Positions 50,068-57,806 of a stretch of 64,000 nucleotides of DNA are shown piece after piece. This DNA is from an uncultured Pseudomonadota bacterium (GTDB lineage Bacteria > Pseudomonadota > Gammaproteobacteria > Steroidobacterales > Steroidobacteraceae): NCBI GenBank assembly GCA_946479515.1, contig CAMLGF010000014.1, positions 9,543-73,542 on the forward strand, read 5' to 3'. Within the stretch, counting starts at the first letter, position 1; every line of letters starts with the position of its first letter. Below the pieces are notes generated by a model that was not told the DNA's origin, did not search any database, and saw only the letters and a program-made list of their open reading frames with translations. The position numbers and the translations under genes were made by a program.

Positions 50068-52510
50068 TGTTCACCCGGTGCTCGGGGCCCGGCCGATTTT
50101 TCGAGATGGTCGTGAGCGTCGCGTCGCGATAGGTGTGACAGGCGCCCGAGCAATTGCGCAGTTCCGAGACCGTGTACGACGTTTTCGGCGATTCGATCTT
50201 GGTGTGCGGTCCGGTGCGATAGTTGTTGGCGTGACAGCCGGCGCAGGAATTCGCATAGGCCGGCGTGGGCCAGACGATCTGGTCGGTGTTGCTGGTGTGG
50301 CAGCGGGTGCAGGTCAGCGCGGCGCGATGATCGCCCGGGTAGTTTGGCGAGGTGTGGCGGAAGGTGAGCGGCGTCCAGCCCGTGGTCGAATGGCAGACGT
50401 TGCATTCTCGCGCCGTGGACATGTGCCCCACGTCCTTGCCGGTGGCGCTGACGCCGTTGTGGCACGCCGCGCAGCCGCCGGTGACGCCGGTGTGGTTGAA
50501 GCGCGCGGGCGTCCAGGCCAGTGTCGAGTGGCAGCTGTCGCACGAGGCGGTGGTGGGCACGTGATTGGTCGGCTTGCCGGTGGACTGCACGCCGTCGTGG
50601 CAGGTGGCGCAGGTGCCGGCGGCCACGCCGGCATGATCGAATCGGGCCGGCCGCCACGCGGTGGTGGTGTGGCAGGAATCGCAGGTGTTGCTGCTGGCGA
50701 CATGCCCGGCATTCTTGCCCGTGGCCGTCGTGCCGTTGTGACAGGAGAAGCAGGTGCCGCTCACCTGCGTGTGATCGACGCCGGTCGCCGGCCGCCAGGC
50801 GGTGGTCGAGTGGCAGTTCTGGCAGTTGGTCGTGCTGGTGATGTGCGTGGAACTCTTGCCGCTGGCGATGGTGCCGTTGTGGCAGTTGGCGCAGCCACCC
50901 GTGACTCCGGCGTGGGAGAACGTGGCCGGAATCCAGGCACTGGTGGTGTGGCAGCTGTCGCAGGATGCCGTGGTGGGCACGTGGTTGGCCGGCTTGCCGG
51001 TCGACTGCACACCGTTGTGACAGGTGGCGCAGGATCCGGCGGCGACACCCGCGTGATCGAAGCGCGCCGGGCGCCAGCCCGAGGTCACGTGGCAATTCTC
51101 GCAGGTGTTGTCGCTGGCGATGTGCGTGGCGTTCTTGCCGGCAGCGGTGGTGCCGTTGTGGCAGGAGAAACAGGTGCCCGAGAGCTGCGTGTGATCCACG
51201 CGCGTCGCCGGCCGCCAGGCGGCCGTCGAATGGCAGGCTTCGCAGGTGTTGCTGCTGGTGATGTGCGTGGCGTTCTTGCCGGTGGCGGTGCTGCCGTTGT
51301 GACAGGACAGGCAATTACTGGTGATGCCGGTATGCGAGAAGCGCGCCGGCGTCCATGCCACGGTGGTGTGGCAACTGTCGCAGGCCAGCGTGGTCGGAAC
51401 GTGCGTCGCGGGCTTGCCGGTCGCGCCCACGCCATCGTGGCAGCTGGCGCAGCTTCCGGCGGCGACGCCGCTGTGATCGAAGCGAGCCGGCTTCCAGGCC
51501 GTGGTCGAGTGGCAGCTTTCGCAGCTGTTGGTGCTGACGATGTGCGTGGCGTTCTTGCCGGTGGCCGTGGTGCCGTCATGGCAGGAGAAGCAGCTGCCGG
51601 TCACCTGCGCATGGTCGATGCGCGTGGCGGGCTTCCAGGCCGTGGTCGAGTGACAGCCTTCGCAGGCTGTCCCGCTGGCGATGTGCGTGGCGTTCTTGCC
51701 GGTGGCCGTGGTGCCGTTGTGGCACGAGGCGCAGCTGCCCGTGACCTGTGCGTGATCGACGCGCGTGGCCGGCTGCCAGGTGCCGGTCTCGTGGCAGCTC
51801 TCGCAGCGCGTGGAAGTCGCGATGTGCGTGGCGCTCCTGCCCGTGGCGCGAGTGCCGTCGTGGCACGAGATGCAGGCACCGCTCACCTGCGTGTGATCCA
51901 CGCGAGTCGCCGGTTTCCACGCCGCGATGCCGTGGCAGGACTCGCAAGCGTTGCTGCTGGTGATGTGCGCGGCGTTCTTGCCCGTGGCCCGGGTGCCGTC
52001 GTGGCAGCCCGCGCAATTGCCGGTCACCGTGGCGTGATCGAACGCCGCGGGAATCCAGGCGCTGGTGCGATGGCAGCTCTCGCAGGGTGCGCTGGTCTGT
52101 ACGTGCGTGCGTGGTTTGCCTTCGGCCTGCACGTTGTTGTGGCAGGCCGCGCAGCTGCCCAGGGCCTCGGCATGGTCGAAGCGTGGCGCCGGCGAGAAAC
52201 TCGTGACGTCGTGGCACGCGCCGCACCGCTCGGAGCTCAGGATGTGCGTCGAGGTCTTGGGCAGCGCGTTGATGCGCGTGCCCTTGGCGTGACACGAGGC
52301 GCACTCGCGCGGCGTGCCCTTGAACACCGCGCTCACGTGGCAGCTCTCGCAGGCAGTCTCGCGATGCTTGCCGGTGAGCTCGAAGCCGGTGGTCAGGTGG
52401 TCGAACTTCTGCCGGGCATCGGGCTGCGTCTGGGCATTCAGCATGCACGGCGCGAGCAACATCAGCAGGGTTGCCAGCATCGACGCAGCGGTGTGCGGCC
52501 GGCGGCTCAC
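50051..52510 (-). CDS. Giant multiheme cytochrome c, 31 CxxCH plus one CxxxCH
   Basis: Exported protein of 819 residues (signal peptide MSRRPHTAASMLATLLMLLA to about NAQ). I count 31 CxxCH motifs and a last CSGACH (CxxxCH) near the C-terminus. Most of the protein is a two-heme unit of about 47 residues, CxxCHNGTTATGKNATH then CxxCHSTTAWKPARFDH. Each unit also has two non-motif histidines (in ATHI/NHVP and in FDH/VDH), enough for bis-His ligation. The GTG start at 52510 overlaps the upstream cytochrome stop (GTGA) and gives a proper signal peptide; ATG 52480 is the alternative. Probably a long heme wire for electron transfer. Confidence 0.9.
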   Translation of the reverse strand: MSRRPHTAASMLATLLMLLAPCMLNAQTQPDARQKFDHLTTGFELTGKHRETACESCHVSAVFKGTPRECASCHAKGTRINALPKTSTHILSSERCGACHDVTSFSPAPRFDHAEALGSCAACHNNVQAEGKPRTHVQTSAPCESCHRTSAWIPAAFDHATVTGNCAGCHDGTRATGKNAAHITSSNACESCHGIAAWKPATRVDHTQVSGACISCHDGTRATGRSATHIATSTRCESCHETGTWQPATRVDHAQVTGSCASCHNGTTATGKNATHIASGTACEGCHSTTAWKPATRIDHAQVTGSCFSCHDGTTATGKNATHIVSTNSCESCHSTTAWKPARFDHSGVAAGSCASCHDGVGATGKPATHVPTTLACDSCHTTVAWTPARFSHTGITSNCLSCHNGSTATGKNATHITSSNTCEACHSTAAWRPATRVDHTQLSGTCFSCHNGTTAAGKNATHIASDNTCENCHVTSGWRPARFDHAGVAAGSCATCHNGVQSTGKPANHVPTTASCDSCHTTSAWIPATFSHAGVTGGCANCHNGTIASGKSSTHITSTTNCQNCHSTTAWRPATGVDHTQVSGTCFSCHNGTTATGKNAGHVASSNTCDSCHTTTAWRPARFDHAGVAAGTCATCHDGVQSTGKPTNHVPTTASCDSCHSTLAWTPARFNHTGVTGGCAACHNGVSATGKDVGHMSTARECNVCHSTTGWTPLTFRHTSPNYPGDHRAALTCTRCHTSNTDQIVWPTPAYANSCAGCHANNYRTGPHTKIESPKTSYTVSELRNCSGACHTYRDATLTTISKNRPGPEHRVNNAGFD
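50745..52004. repeat. Three 420-base higher-order repeats in the cytochrome gene
   Basis: The segment around the CFSCH motif recurs at 50745, 51165 and 51585, exactly 420 bases apart (140 residues, six hemes each). Each copy has the same order of three two-heme subunits, the middle one marked by GKPATHVPTTLACDSCH-like sequence. It lies on top of the basic two-heme repeat of about 141 bases, so it records at least two rounds of duplication. Confidence 0.8.
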
Positions 52511-54072
52511 TGGATGCGCGCTCCCTGGAAGGTGATGGTGCCGTGGCAGCGCTGGCACTGCGCGCCGAACTGCCCGAGGTGGATGTCGTCGTCGCGGTGG
52601 CAGGATGCGCAGTCGGAGGGCAGCTTCATCTGCCCGCCCGGCTTGCGGTGGCACTCACCGCAGGTGAGCGATGCATGGCGGCCGGTGAGCGGGAAACGCG
52701 TCTGCCGGTCGTGGTCGAATTCCCAGAGTTGCCAGCCATTGGGGGAATGGCACGCGGCGCAATCCTTGCCCAGCGACCCGTCATGGCGATCGCTGGAACG
52801 ATGGCAGGAGACGCAGTCATGGGGTGCGCCGGCGAAGGAGCGCGACGCATGGCATTGGCCGCAGCCCAGGAGCACGTGCATGCCGAGCAGCGGAAAATCC
52901 GTGAGGTCGTGGTCGAACTGCAGGTCCTGGCGCCATCCCTCGGGTGAATGACAGGAGTCGCAGCTCGCGAGCGCGCCCGCGTGCACATCGTCGCCGCGAT
53001 GGCAGCTGGCGCAGTCCGTCGGCAGCTTCGGCTTGCCGACGGGCGTGACGTGGCAGGCGTGGCAGTCCAGCTTCGCGTGCCGGCCGGTCAGGGCGAAATG
53101 CGCACGTCCTGCATGATCGAATTCGGTGGGCTTCCAGGCGTCGCTGCGGTGGCAGCTGCCGCAGTCCTCGCCGAAGCGCGTGGCGTGCGCGTCGGCGCTG
53201 CGATGGCAACCCACGCACTTGCGCGGCAGTTGGTCCTCGAACCTGCCGCTGCGGTGGCAGCCGGCGCAGTCGAGCGAGGCATGCGCGCCGTCGAGCGCGA
53301 AGCCCGTCTCGCGCGCATGATCGAAGCGCGAATTCTTCCAGCCGGACTCCACGTGGCATTGCCCGCAGTCTTCGCCGCGGGACCCGGCATGCACGTCGTC
53401 GGGCGCGTGGCAGTCCGCGCAGCGCAGCGGCGTGCCGCGGAACTTTCCGGCGATGTGACAGGCCGCGCAGGCGACCTGCTGGTGCGCGGCGCGCAGCGGG
53501 AAGCGCGTCTTGCCGTGATCGAAACGGGCATTGCGCCAACTCACGGTGGCATGGCAGCTCGCGCAGTTCGCGCCGAGACCACCCAGATGCACGTCGTCGC
53601 GACGATGGCAGTCGCCGCAGACGGCGGGCGCGGCGCGAAACGGCTTGCCGGATGCATGGCAGGACTCGCAGCCCAGCGCGGCGTGCGCGCCATCGAGCCG
53701 GAAGTCGGTGGCGGCGTGATCGAACGACGCGGCCACCAGTCGCACGATGTCCGCTCGCCTGCCGAGATGCTCGCTGTGGCAGGCCCGGCACTCGCCGGTG
53801 GTGACGTTGGGCAGGCGGCCGTGAAAGCCGCGGTGGGAATCGACGTCGGCGGCGACGTCCTTGTGGCAGGCGAGGCACAGAGAACTCTGGCGCGTGCGGT
53901 CGCTGCGGTCGTGACAGCTCGCGCACTCTTCCTCGATGTCGGCGTGCGCCTGGCTGACTTCGCCGGGCATGAGCAGCTTTTCCAGCGTGCCGGCGCGGGC
54001 ATCGTGGCTGGCCGGGAGCAGGGTCGCGAAGAGTGCCAGTGCCATGCCTGCGAGCCTGCCGTGTCTGGCCAC
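52507..54072 (-). CDS. 21-heme cytochrome c
   Basis: Exported protein of 521 residues with signal peptide (ALALFATLLPASHDARAG). It has 21 CxxCH motifs. The first domain resembles c3/c7-type cytochromes (ECASCHDRSD, SSLCLACHKDV, GECRACHSEHLG). A three-heme unit of about 60 residues then repeats: CxxCHRRDDVH, CxxCHATVSWRNARFDH, AAHQQVACAACH, with free histidines in DVH, FDH and AH as likely sixth ligands. GTG start at 54072; nine bases after the cytochrome-b-like gene, and its stop overlaps the next cytochrome start. Likely periplasmic carrier between the inner membrane and the larger cytochrome. Confidence 0.9.
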   Translation of the reverse strand: MARHGRLAGMALALFATLLPASHDARAGTLEKLLMPGEVSQAHADIEEECASCHDRSDRTRQSSLCLACHKDVAADVDSHRGFHGRLPNVTTGECRACHSEHLGRRADIVRLVAASFDHAATDFRLDGAHAALGCESCHASGKPFRAAPAVCGDCHRRDDVHLGGLGANCASCHATVSWRNARFDHGKTRFPLRAAHQQVACAACHIAGKFRGTPLRCADCHAPDDVHAGSRGEDCGQCHVESGWKNSRFDHARETGFALDGAHASLDCAGCHRSGRFEDQLPRKCVGCHRSADAHATRFGEDCGSCHRSDAWKPTEFDHAGRAHFALTGRHAKLDCHACHVTPVGKPKLPTDCASCHRGDDVHAGALASCDSCHSPEGWRQDLQFDHDLTDFPLLGMHVLLGCGQCHASRSFAGAPHDCVSCHRSSDRHDGSLGKDCAACHSPNGWQLWEFDHDRQTRFPLTGRHASLTCGECHRKPGGQMKLPSDCASCHRDDDIHLGQFGAQCQRCHGTITFQGARIQ

Positions 54073-54081
54073 GATCGCGGA

Positions 54082-55044
54082 TCAGTAGACGTGCACGGCG
54101 ACGACGTGCACCACGCCGGCGACCAGCAGGATGAAGAACAGCGGCAGGTGCAGTACGTGCCACAGCGAGAACAGCCGCTCGTAGGATTCGAACTCCGCCA
54201 CCTGGCGCGTGGTCTGCAGGCGGCGCGCGATGTACTTGCGCACGGCGCGCTCGAAGTGGGCCTGCCGTTCGGCGATGGCGCGGGAACGCGCCGCCGTTGC
54301 GCGCAGCTCGCGGGTCGCCGCGCGCGTGAGCCGCCAGCGCTCCAGCCACATGCGCGCGGTGACGGCGAACGGTCGCAGCAACACCGCGCCCGGCGCGCGG
54401 CTGCGCCCGCTCATGCGCCGCTCCGCGCCATCCAGCGCGTTCAGCAGCTCGGGCACGAACGCCGCGCCGGCCAGCTTGGAACGCAGCTGCGCGGCCGAGG
54501 CCTGCAATTCGGCGAGACTGGTGCGGTGTCCATACAGGCCGCAGTGGATGCGCGCGTAGAAGTAGCGTCCTACCACGCCGCTGGCGGAGACCACCAGCAT
54601 GGCGATGAGCGCGGCATTGCTGTTGGCCGCGCCCAGCGAGAAGTTGGCGTGATAGAGGATGCACAACGGGCCCGCGACGCCGAGCACCATGTGTATCTGG
54701 AACCAGCGCTTCACCGAGCCGATTCCCGCGAGCCAGGCAATGCGCTTGCGCGCCGGGTACACCAGCAACAGCAGCATGGCTGATCCGCCGACGATGCCGA
54801 GCAGGTAGCCGAGGCCGCGCTCCGGCGTGATCAACCGCGCCAACGGTAGTTTGAAGCCCGCAACGATCAGCAGCCCGGCCAGCAGAAAGCCGAGCCGCGC
54901 GGGTGTCGGCCGCCACCAGGCATGTGCGGCCGGTGGTTCGGGCGCCGCGGCCGGGGCTGTGCGCGCGGCGGGCGGTGCGGGCGCGCGCGGGGGTTCGCTG
55001 ACCCCTGCGGTACGCCGTGGAGCGGGATCGGGGACGGCGGCCAT
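54082..55044 (-). CDS. Membrane cytochrome-b-like protein, two H-x13-H pairs
   Basis: 320 residues. After a Pro/Ala-rich cytoplasmic N-terminus (1-45) come about five to six membrane helices. His118 and His132 (QIHMVLG, LYHANF) and His299 and His313 (VLHLPLFF, GVVHVVAVH) form two pairs 14 residues apart, the spacing of diheme b-type and ferric-reductase-like proteins. A charged helical loop (about 175-285) separates the two halves. It begins one base after the ccmI-like stop and precedes the 21-heme gene by nine bases. A quinol- or flavoprotein-linked electron exit from the inner membrane is the natural reading. Confidence 0.7.
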   Translation of the reverse strand: MAAVPDPAPRRTAGVSEPPRAPAPPAARTAPAAAPEPPAAHAWWRPTPARLGFLLAGLLIVAGFKLPLARLITPERGLGYLLGIVGGSAMLLLLVYPARKRIAWLAGIGSVKRWFQIHMVLGVAGPLCILYHANFSLGAANSNAALIAMLVVSASGVVGRYFYARIHCGLYGHRTSLAELQASAAQLRSKLAGAAFVPELLNALDGAERRMSGRSRAPGAVLLRPFAVTARMWLERWRLTRAATRELRATAARSRAIAERQAHFERAVRKYIARRLQTTRQVAEFESYERLFSLWHVLHLPLFFILLVAGVVHVVAVHVY

Positions 55045-55045
55045 C

Positions 55046-56356
55046 TCAGCTGCCCTGCGTGCGGGCGCCGACTTCCTCGGCGATCACCAGTTGCTGTTCG
55101 GGGGCGGTGTTCGGATCGAGTACCGCGCTCACCCCGCGCAGATCGCCCGGCTGGGGCGTGGCGTTGCCGCTGCGTGAGACGCGCGCTTCCAGCACCACGC
55201 GCCGGTAGTTCGAGAGCCGGCGGCCGGGCACCATGGCGTCGGCGTCGCCCAACGCGAAGCGCACCGGCCACGTACCCGTGGACGTTCGCCAGACGGCCAG
55301 CGGCGGACCTCGTTCATCCGCGGCCCGCGCGTAGACGAACAACACGCTGCCCGTGCCGACGCGCGATTGCCAGCGCGGATCCAGGCGCACGTCTCCCTTG
55401 AGGACGGGGCCTGAGGGCGCGGTGAGCGTGCGGGAGGCGGCCTCCGCTGCTGCCGCTGCACGCGTGGCGTCGAGACCGGCCATGGCGTCGGGACCGGCCG
55501 TGGCGGCGAGGCTGGCGCGCGCCTCGGCGATGTTGGCGGCGATGATGCGCGCGTCGGGCGACCCGGCGGGCAGTAGTTTGTCGATCTGCTGCCAGGTCGC
55601 GAGCGCCGCGCGAGGGTCGCGCTGCTCGGTCTGCAGGCTGGCGCGAAGCCACAGCGCCTTGACGTGGCGCGGATCGAGGCGCAACGCGGCCTCGATGCAT
55701 CGCGCTGCGTCGTCATCGAGGCGGCCGTGCGCGCCGCCGAGCGCGTCGGCGTAGTCGGCCCAGAGATCGGCGTCGAGCGCGCCGCGCCGTTCGAGCTCGG
55801 TGAAGGCCGCCACCGCGGCGGTGAAGTCGCGCGCGCGCCGCGCCTGCTGTGCGCGCTGCGCGAGCGCGGCGCTGCCGGCGTCGGATCCTGGCGAGGCAGC
55901 GGCACCGGAAGACACGGACGGTGGCGCGCCACGAGAAGCGCTGGCGCGCGCGCGCGCGTCGGCCGCCGCCGCGGAGTCTCCCTGGAACTCATAAGACTGC
56001 GCGAGCAGGTTCCAGCCCGCTGCATCGTCCGGATCTGCCTCGAGGCGGGCGCGCAACTTCGCGATGGCTTGCTCGAGATCGCCGCCAGCACGATTGCCGG
56101 TGCGCATGGCATTCACGTGCGCATCGGCAAGGCGGGTGGCGGGCGCGGAGGTCGCATCGGCCAGGGCGGGGCTGCCCAGAAAGTAGTACAGCATCAGCGC
56201 CAGCAAAGGCACCGCCGCGACCACCACCAGCGGCTCCCAGCGCAGCCACGCGCTGCCGGATGGCAGCCGCGACTCGCGCCAATAGAGCGGCACGACCAGG
56301 ACGGCGGTTGCGGCCAGCACCATGAACAGGGCCAGCGACCAGAAATGAAATGAGGG
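55046..56356 (-). CDS. CcmI/CycH-type cytochrome c assembly protein
   Basis: Chaperone that holds apocytochrome c for heme attachment; about 436 residues. Two N-terminal membrane helices (FWSLALFMVLAATAVLVVPL and VVVAAVPLLALMLYYFLG) flank a short loop, a TPR domain follows (EADPDDAAGWNLLAQSYEFQ, LDPRHVKALWLRASLQTEQ), and the C-terminal CcmI domain is recognisable (DPRWQSRVGTGSVLFVYARA, SGNATPQPGDLRG). TTG 56356 is preferred because GGGAGAG precedes it and the protein then starts at the first helix. No other ccm genes are nearby, so this is an extra, locus-specific copy at the head of the multiheme operon. Confidence 0.82.
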   Translation of the reverse strand, partial: PSFHFWSLALFMVLAATAVLVVPLYWRESRLPSGSAWLRWEPLVVVAAVPLLALMLYYFLGSPALADATSAPATRLADAHVNAMRTGNRAGGDLEQAIAKLRARLEADPDDAAGWNLLAQSYEFQGDSAAAADARARASASRGAPPSVSSGAAASPGSDAGSAALAQRAQQARRARDFTAAVAAFTELERRGALDADLWADYADALGGAHGRLDDDAARCIEAALRLDPRHVKALWLRASLQTEQRDPRAALATWQQIDKLLPAGSPDARIIAANIAEARASLAATAGPDAMAGLDATRAAAAAEAASRTLTAPSGPVLKGDVRLDPRWQSRVGTGSVLFVYARAADERGPPLAVWRTSTGTWPVRFALGDADAMVPGRRLSNYRRVVLEARVSRSGNATPQPGDLRGVSAVLDPNTAPEQQLVIAEEVGARTQGS

Positions 56357-56388
56357 CAAGCATCTCTCCCGTCGCGATCCGGCGACAT

Positions 56389-56405
56389 GTCCCTGAATCT
56401 GGGAC
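56389..56405. promoter_or_regulatory. Inverted repeat in the divergent control region
   Basis: GTCCC-TGAATCT-GGGAC lies 33 bases upstream of the ccmI-like start and 100 bases before the divergent flavoprotein gene. It is the clearest dyad in this 148-base gap and a candidate operator for both transcription units. Confidence 0.35.
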
Positions 56406-56504
56406 GCTTTTCGCAAATTCATCGTGGACCGCGGGATGTTAGGGCTCAAGTAGGAGAACTACCCATTCCGGTGTACTGCGTCACGTCTCAGACTCCGGCG
56501 CAAC

Positions 56505-57806
56505 GTGTCGCTCTACCTGGTCTACGCGCTGCCGCTGCTGGCGATCTGGGCTATCTACTGGCTGCGTCGCCGCCGCCTCGATGCACTCAACTCCGCGACG
56601 CTCGCCGAGGCGCGCGAGGCGGGGCTGATCGAGCCGGCGTCGCTGCATCCGCGAATCGACGCCGCGCGCTGCCTGGGCTGCGGCGCCTGCGTGACGGCCT
56701 GTCCCGAGCAGCCGGCGCACCAGGTGCTGGGGCTCATCGCGGGCAGGGCCCACCTCGTGAGCCCTACGGACTGCATCGGTCATGGCGCCTGCAAGACGGC
56801 CTGCCCCACCGACGCCATCTCGCTGGTGTTCGGCAGCGAAACCCGCGGCGTCACCATCCCGTTGCTGAGCGCGGATTTCGAGAGCTCCGTGCCCGGCATA
56901 TTCATCGCCGGCGAGCTCGGCGGAATGGGATTGATTCGCAATGCACTCACGCAGGGGCGCCAGGCCGTCGAAGCCATTCATGCGCGACGTCCGAATGCGA
57001 AGCTCGGCCAGGACCTGGTCATCGTCGGCGCGGGACCCGCGGGATTCGGCGCGGCGATCACCGCCAAGGCGCTCGGCATGCGTTTCACCGTGCTCGAGCA
57101 GGAGTCGCTGGGCGGCGCGGTGTTCCAGTACCCGCGCGGCAAGCTGGTGATGACATCGCCCGTCGACCTGCCGCTGGTGGGTCGCATCCGCTTCACGAAT
57201 ACGTCGAAGGAGAAGCTGCTCGAGTTCTGGCAGCACACCGAGCAGCGTCTCGGGCTGCGGTTCCACTACCAGGAGCGCGTGCTGGGCATCGACGCGCTCG
57301 AGCATGGAGGTTTTCGCGTGCGCACGTCGCGCGGCGAACATCTGGCGGGCAGCGTGCTGCTCGCCATCGGTCGGCGCGGCACTCCACGGAAACTGGGCGT
57401 GCCGGGCGAGGATCTGCCCAAGGTGGTTTATCGACTCATCGATCCCGAGCAGTATCGGGATCAGAAGGTGCTGGTCGTCGGCGGCGGTGACAGCGCGCTG
57501 GAGGCTGCGGCCAGCATCGCCGAGGCGGGCGGCACGGTCTGTCTGTCCTATCGCGGCGACGCGTTCGCGCGCGCCAAGGCGCGCAATCGCGAGCGCGTCG
57601 ATCGCGCGGCGCGCGCCGGCAGGCTCGAAGTGATGCTCGGCTCGCAACTGCGCCGCATCGAGCCCACGACCGTCACGCTCGATCAACGCGGGGCGTTGCG
57701 GCGCCTGGGCAACGATGCGGTGATCATCAATGCCGGCGGTGAGCTGCCCGATGAATTCCTGCGCCACATCGGGGTTGCCGTCGACACGAAGTTCGGTACG
57801 GCATGA
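56505..57806 (+). CDS. Membrane-anchored iron-sulfur flavoprotein oxidoreductase
   Basis: 433 residues. One N-terminal helix (YLVYALPLLAIWAIYW) then two ferredoxin motifs: Cys56/59/62/66 and a second set in which the second ligand is histidine (Cys90, His93, Cys96, Cys100). The FAD fold follows at GAGPAG (175-180) with an NAD(P) fold at VVGGGDSALEA. The segment SSVPGIFIAGELGGMGLIRN (128-147), which normally ends such flavoproteins, comes before the FAD fold, as in a circular permutation. GTG start without a strong ribosome-binding site. Divergent from the cytochrome operon, it probably feeds electrons from NAD(P)H into the membrane cytochrome. Confidence 0.82.
   Translation: MSLYLVYALPLLAIWAIYWLRRRRLDALNSATLAEAREAGLIEPASLHPRIDAARCLGCGACVTACPEQPAHQVLGLIAGRAHLVSPTDCIGHGACKTACPTDAISLVFGSETRGVTIPLLSADFESSVPGIFIAGELGGMGLIRNALTQGRQAVEAIHARRPNAKLGQDLVIVGAGPAGFGAAITAKALGMRFTVLEQESLGGAVFQYPRGKLVMTSPVDLPLVGRIRFTNTSKEKLLEFWQHTEQRLGLRFHYQERVLGIDALEHGGFRVRTSRGEHLAGSVLLAIGRRGTPRKLGVPGEDLPKVVYRLIDPEQYRDQKVLVVGGGDSALEAAASIAEAGGTVCLSYRGDAFARAKARNRERVDRAARAGRLEVMLGSQLRRIEPTTVTLDQRGALRRLGNDAVIINAGGELPDEFLRHIGVAVDTKFGTA

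Noticed and set aside
50400..52150. Regular repeats resembling a CRISPR array
   Set aside because: The period is about 141 bases, both repeat and spacer are coding and encode heme motifs, and no cas genes are present.
49922..52951. Open frame of about 1000 codons on the plus strand, antisense to the two multiheme cytochromes
   Set aside because: It mirrors the repeats of the real genes, is Gly/Val/Arg-rich without domains, and the minus strand has signal peptides and CxxCH motifs. It is a by-product of high GC.
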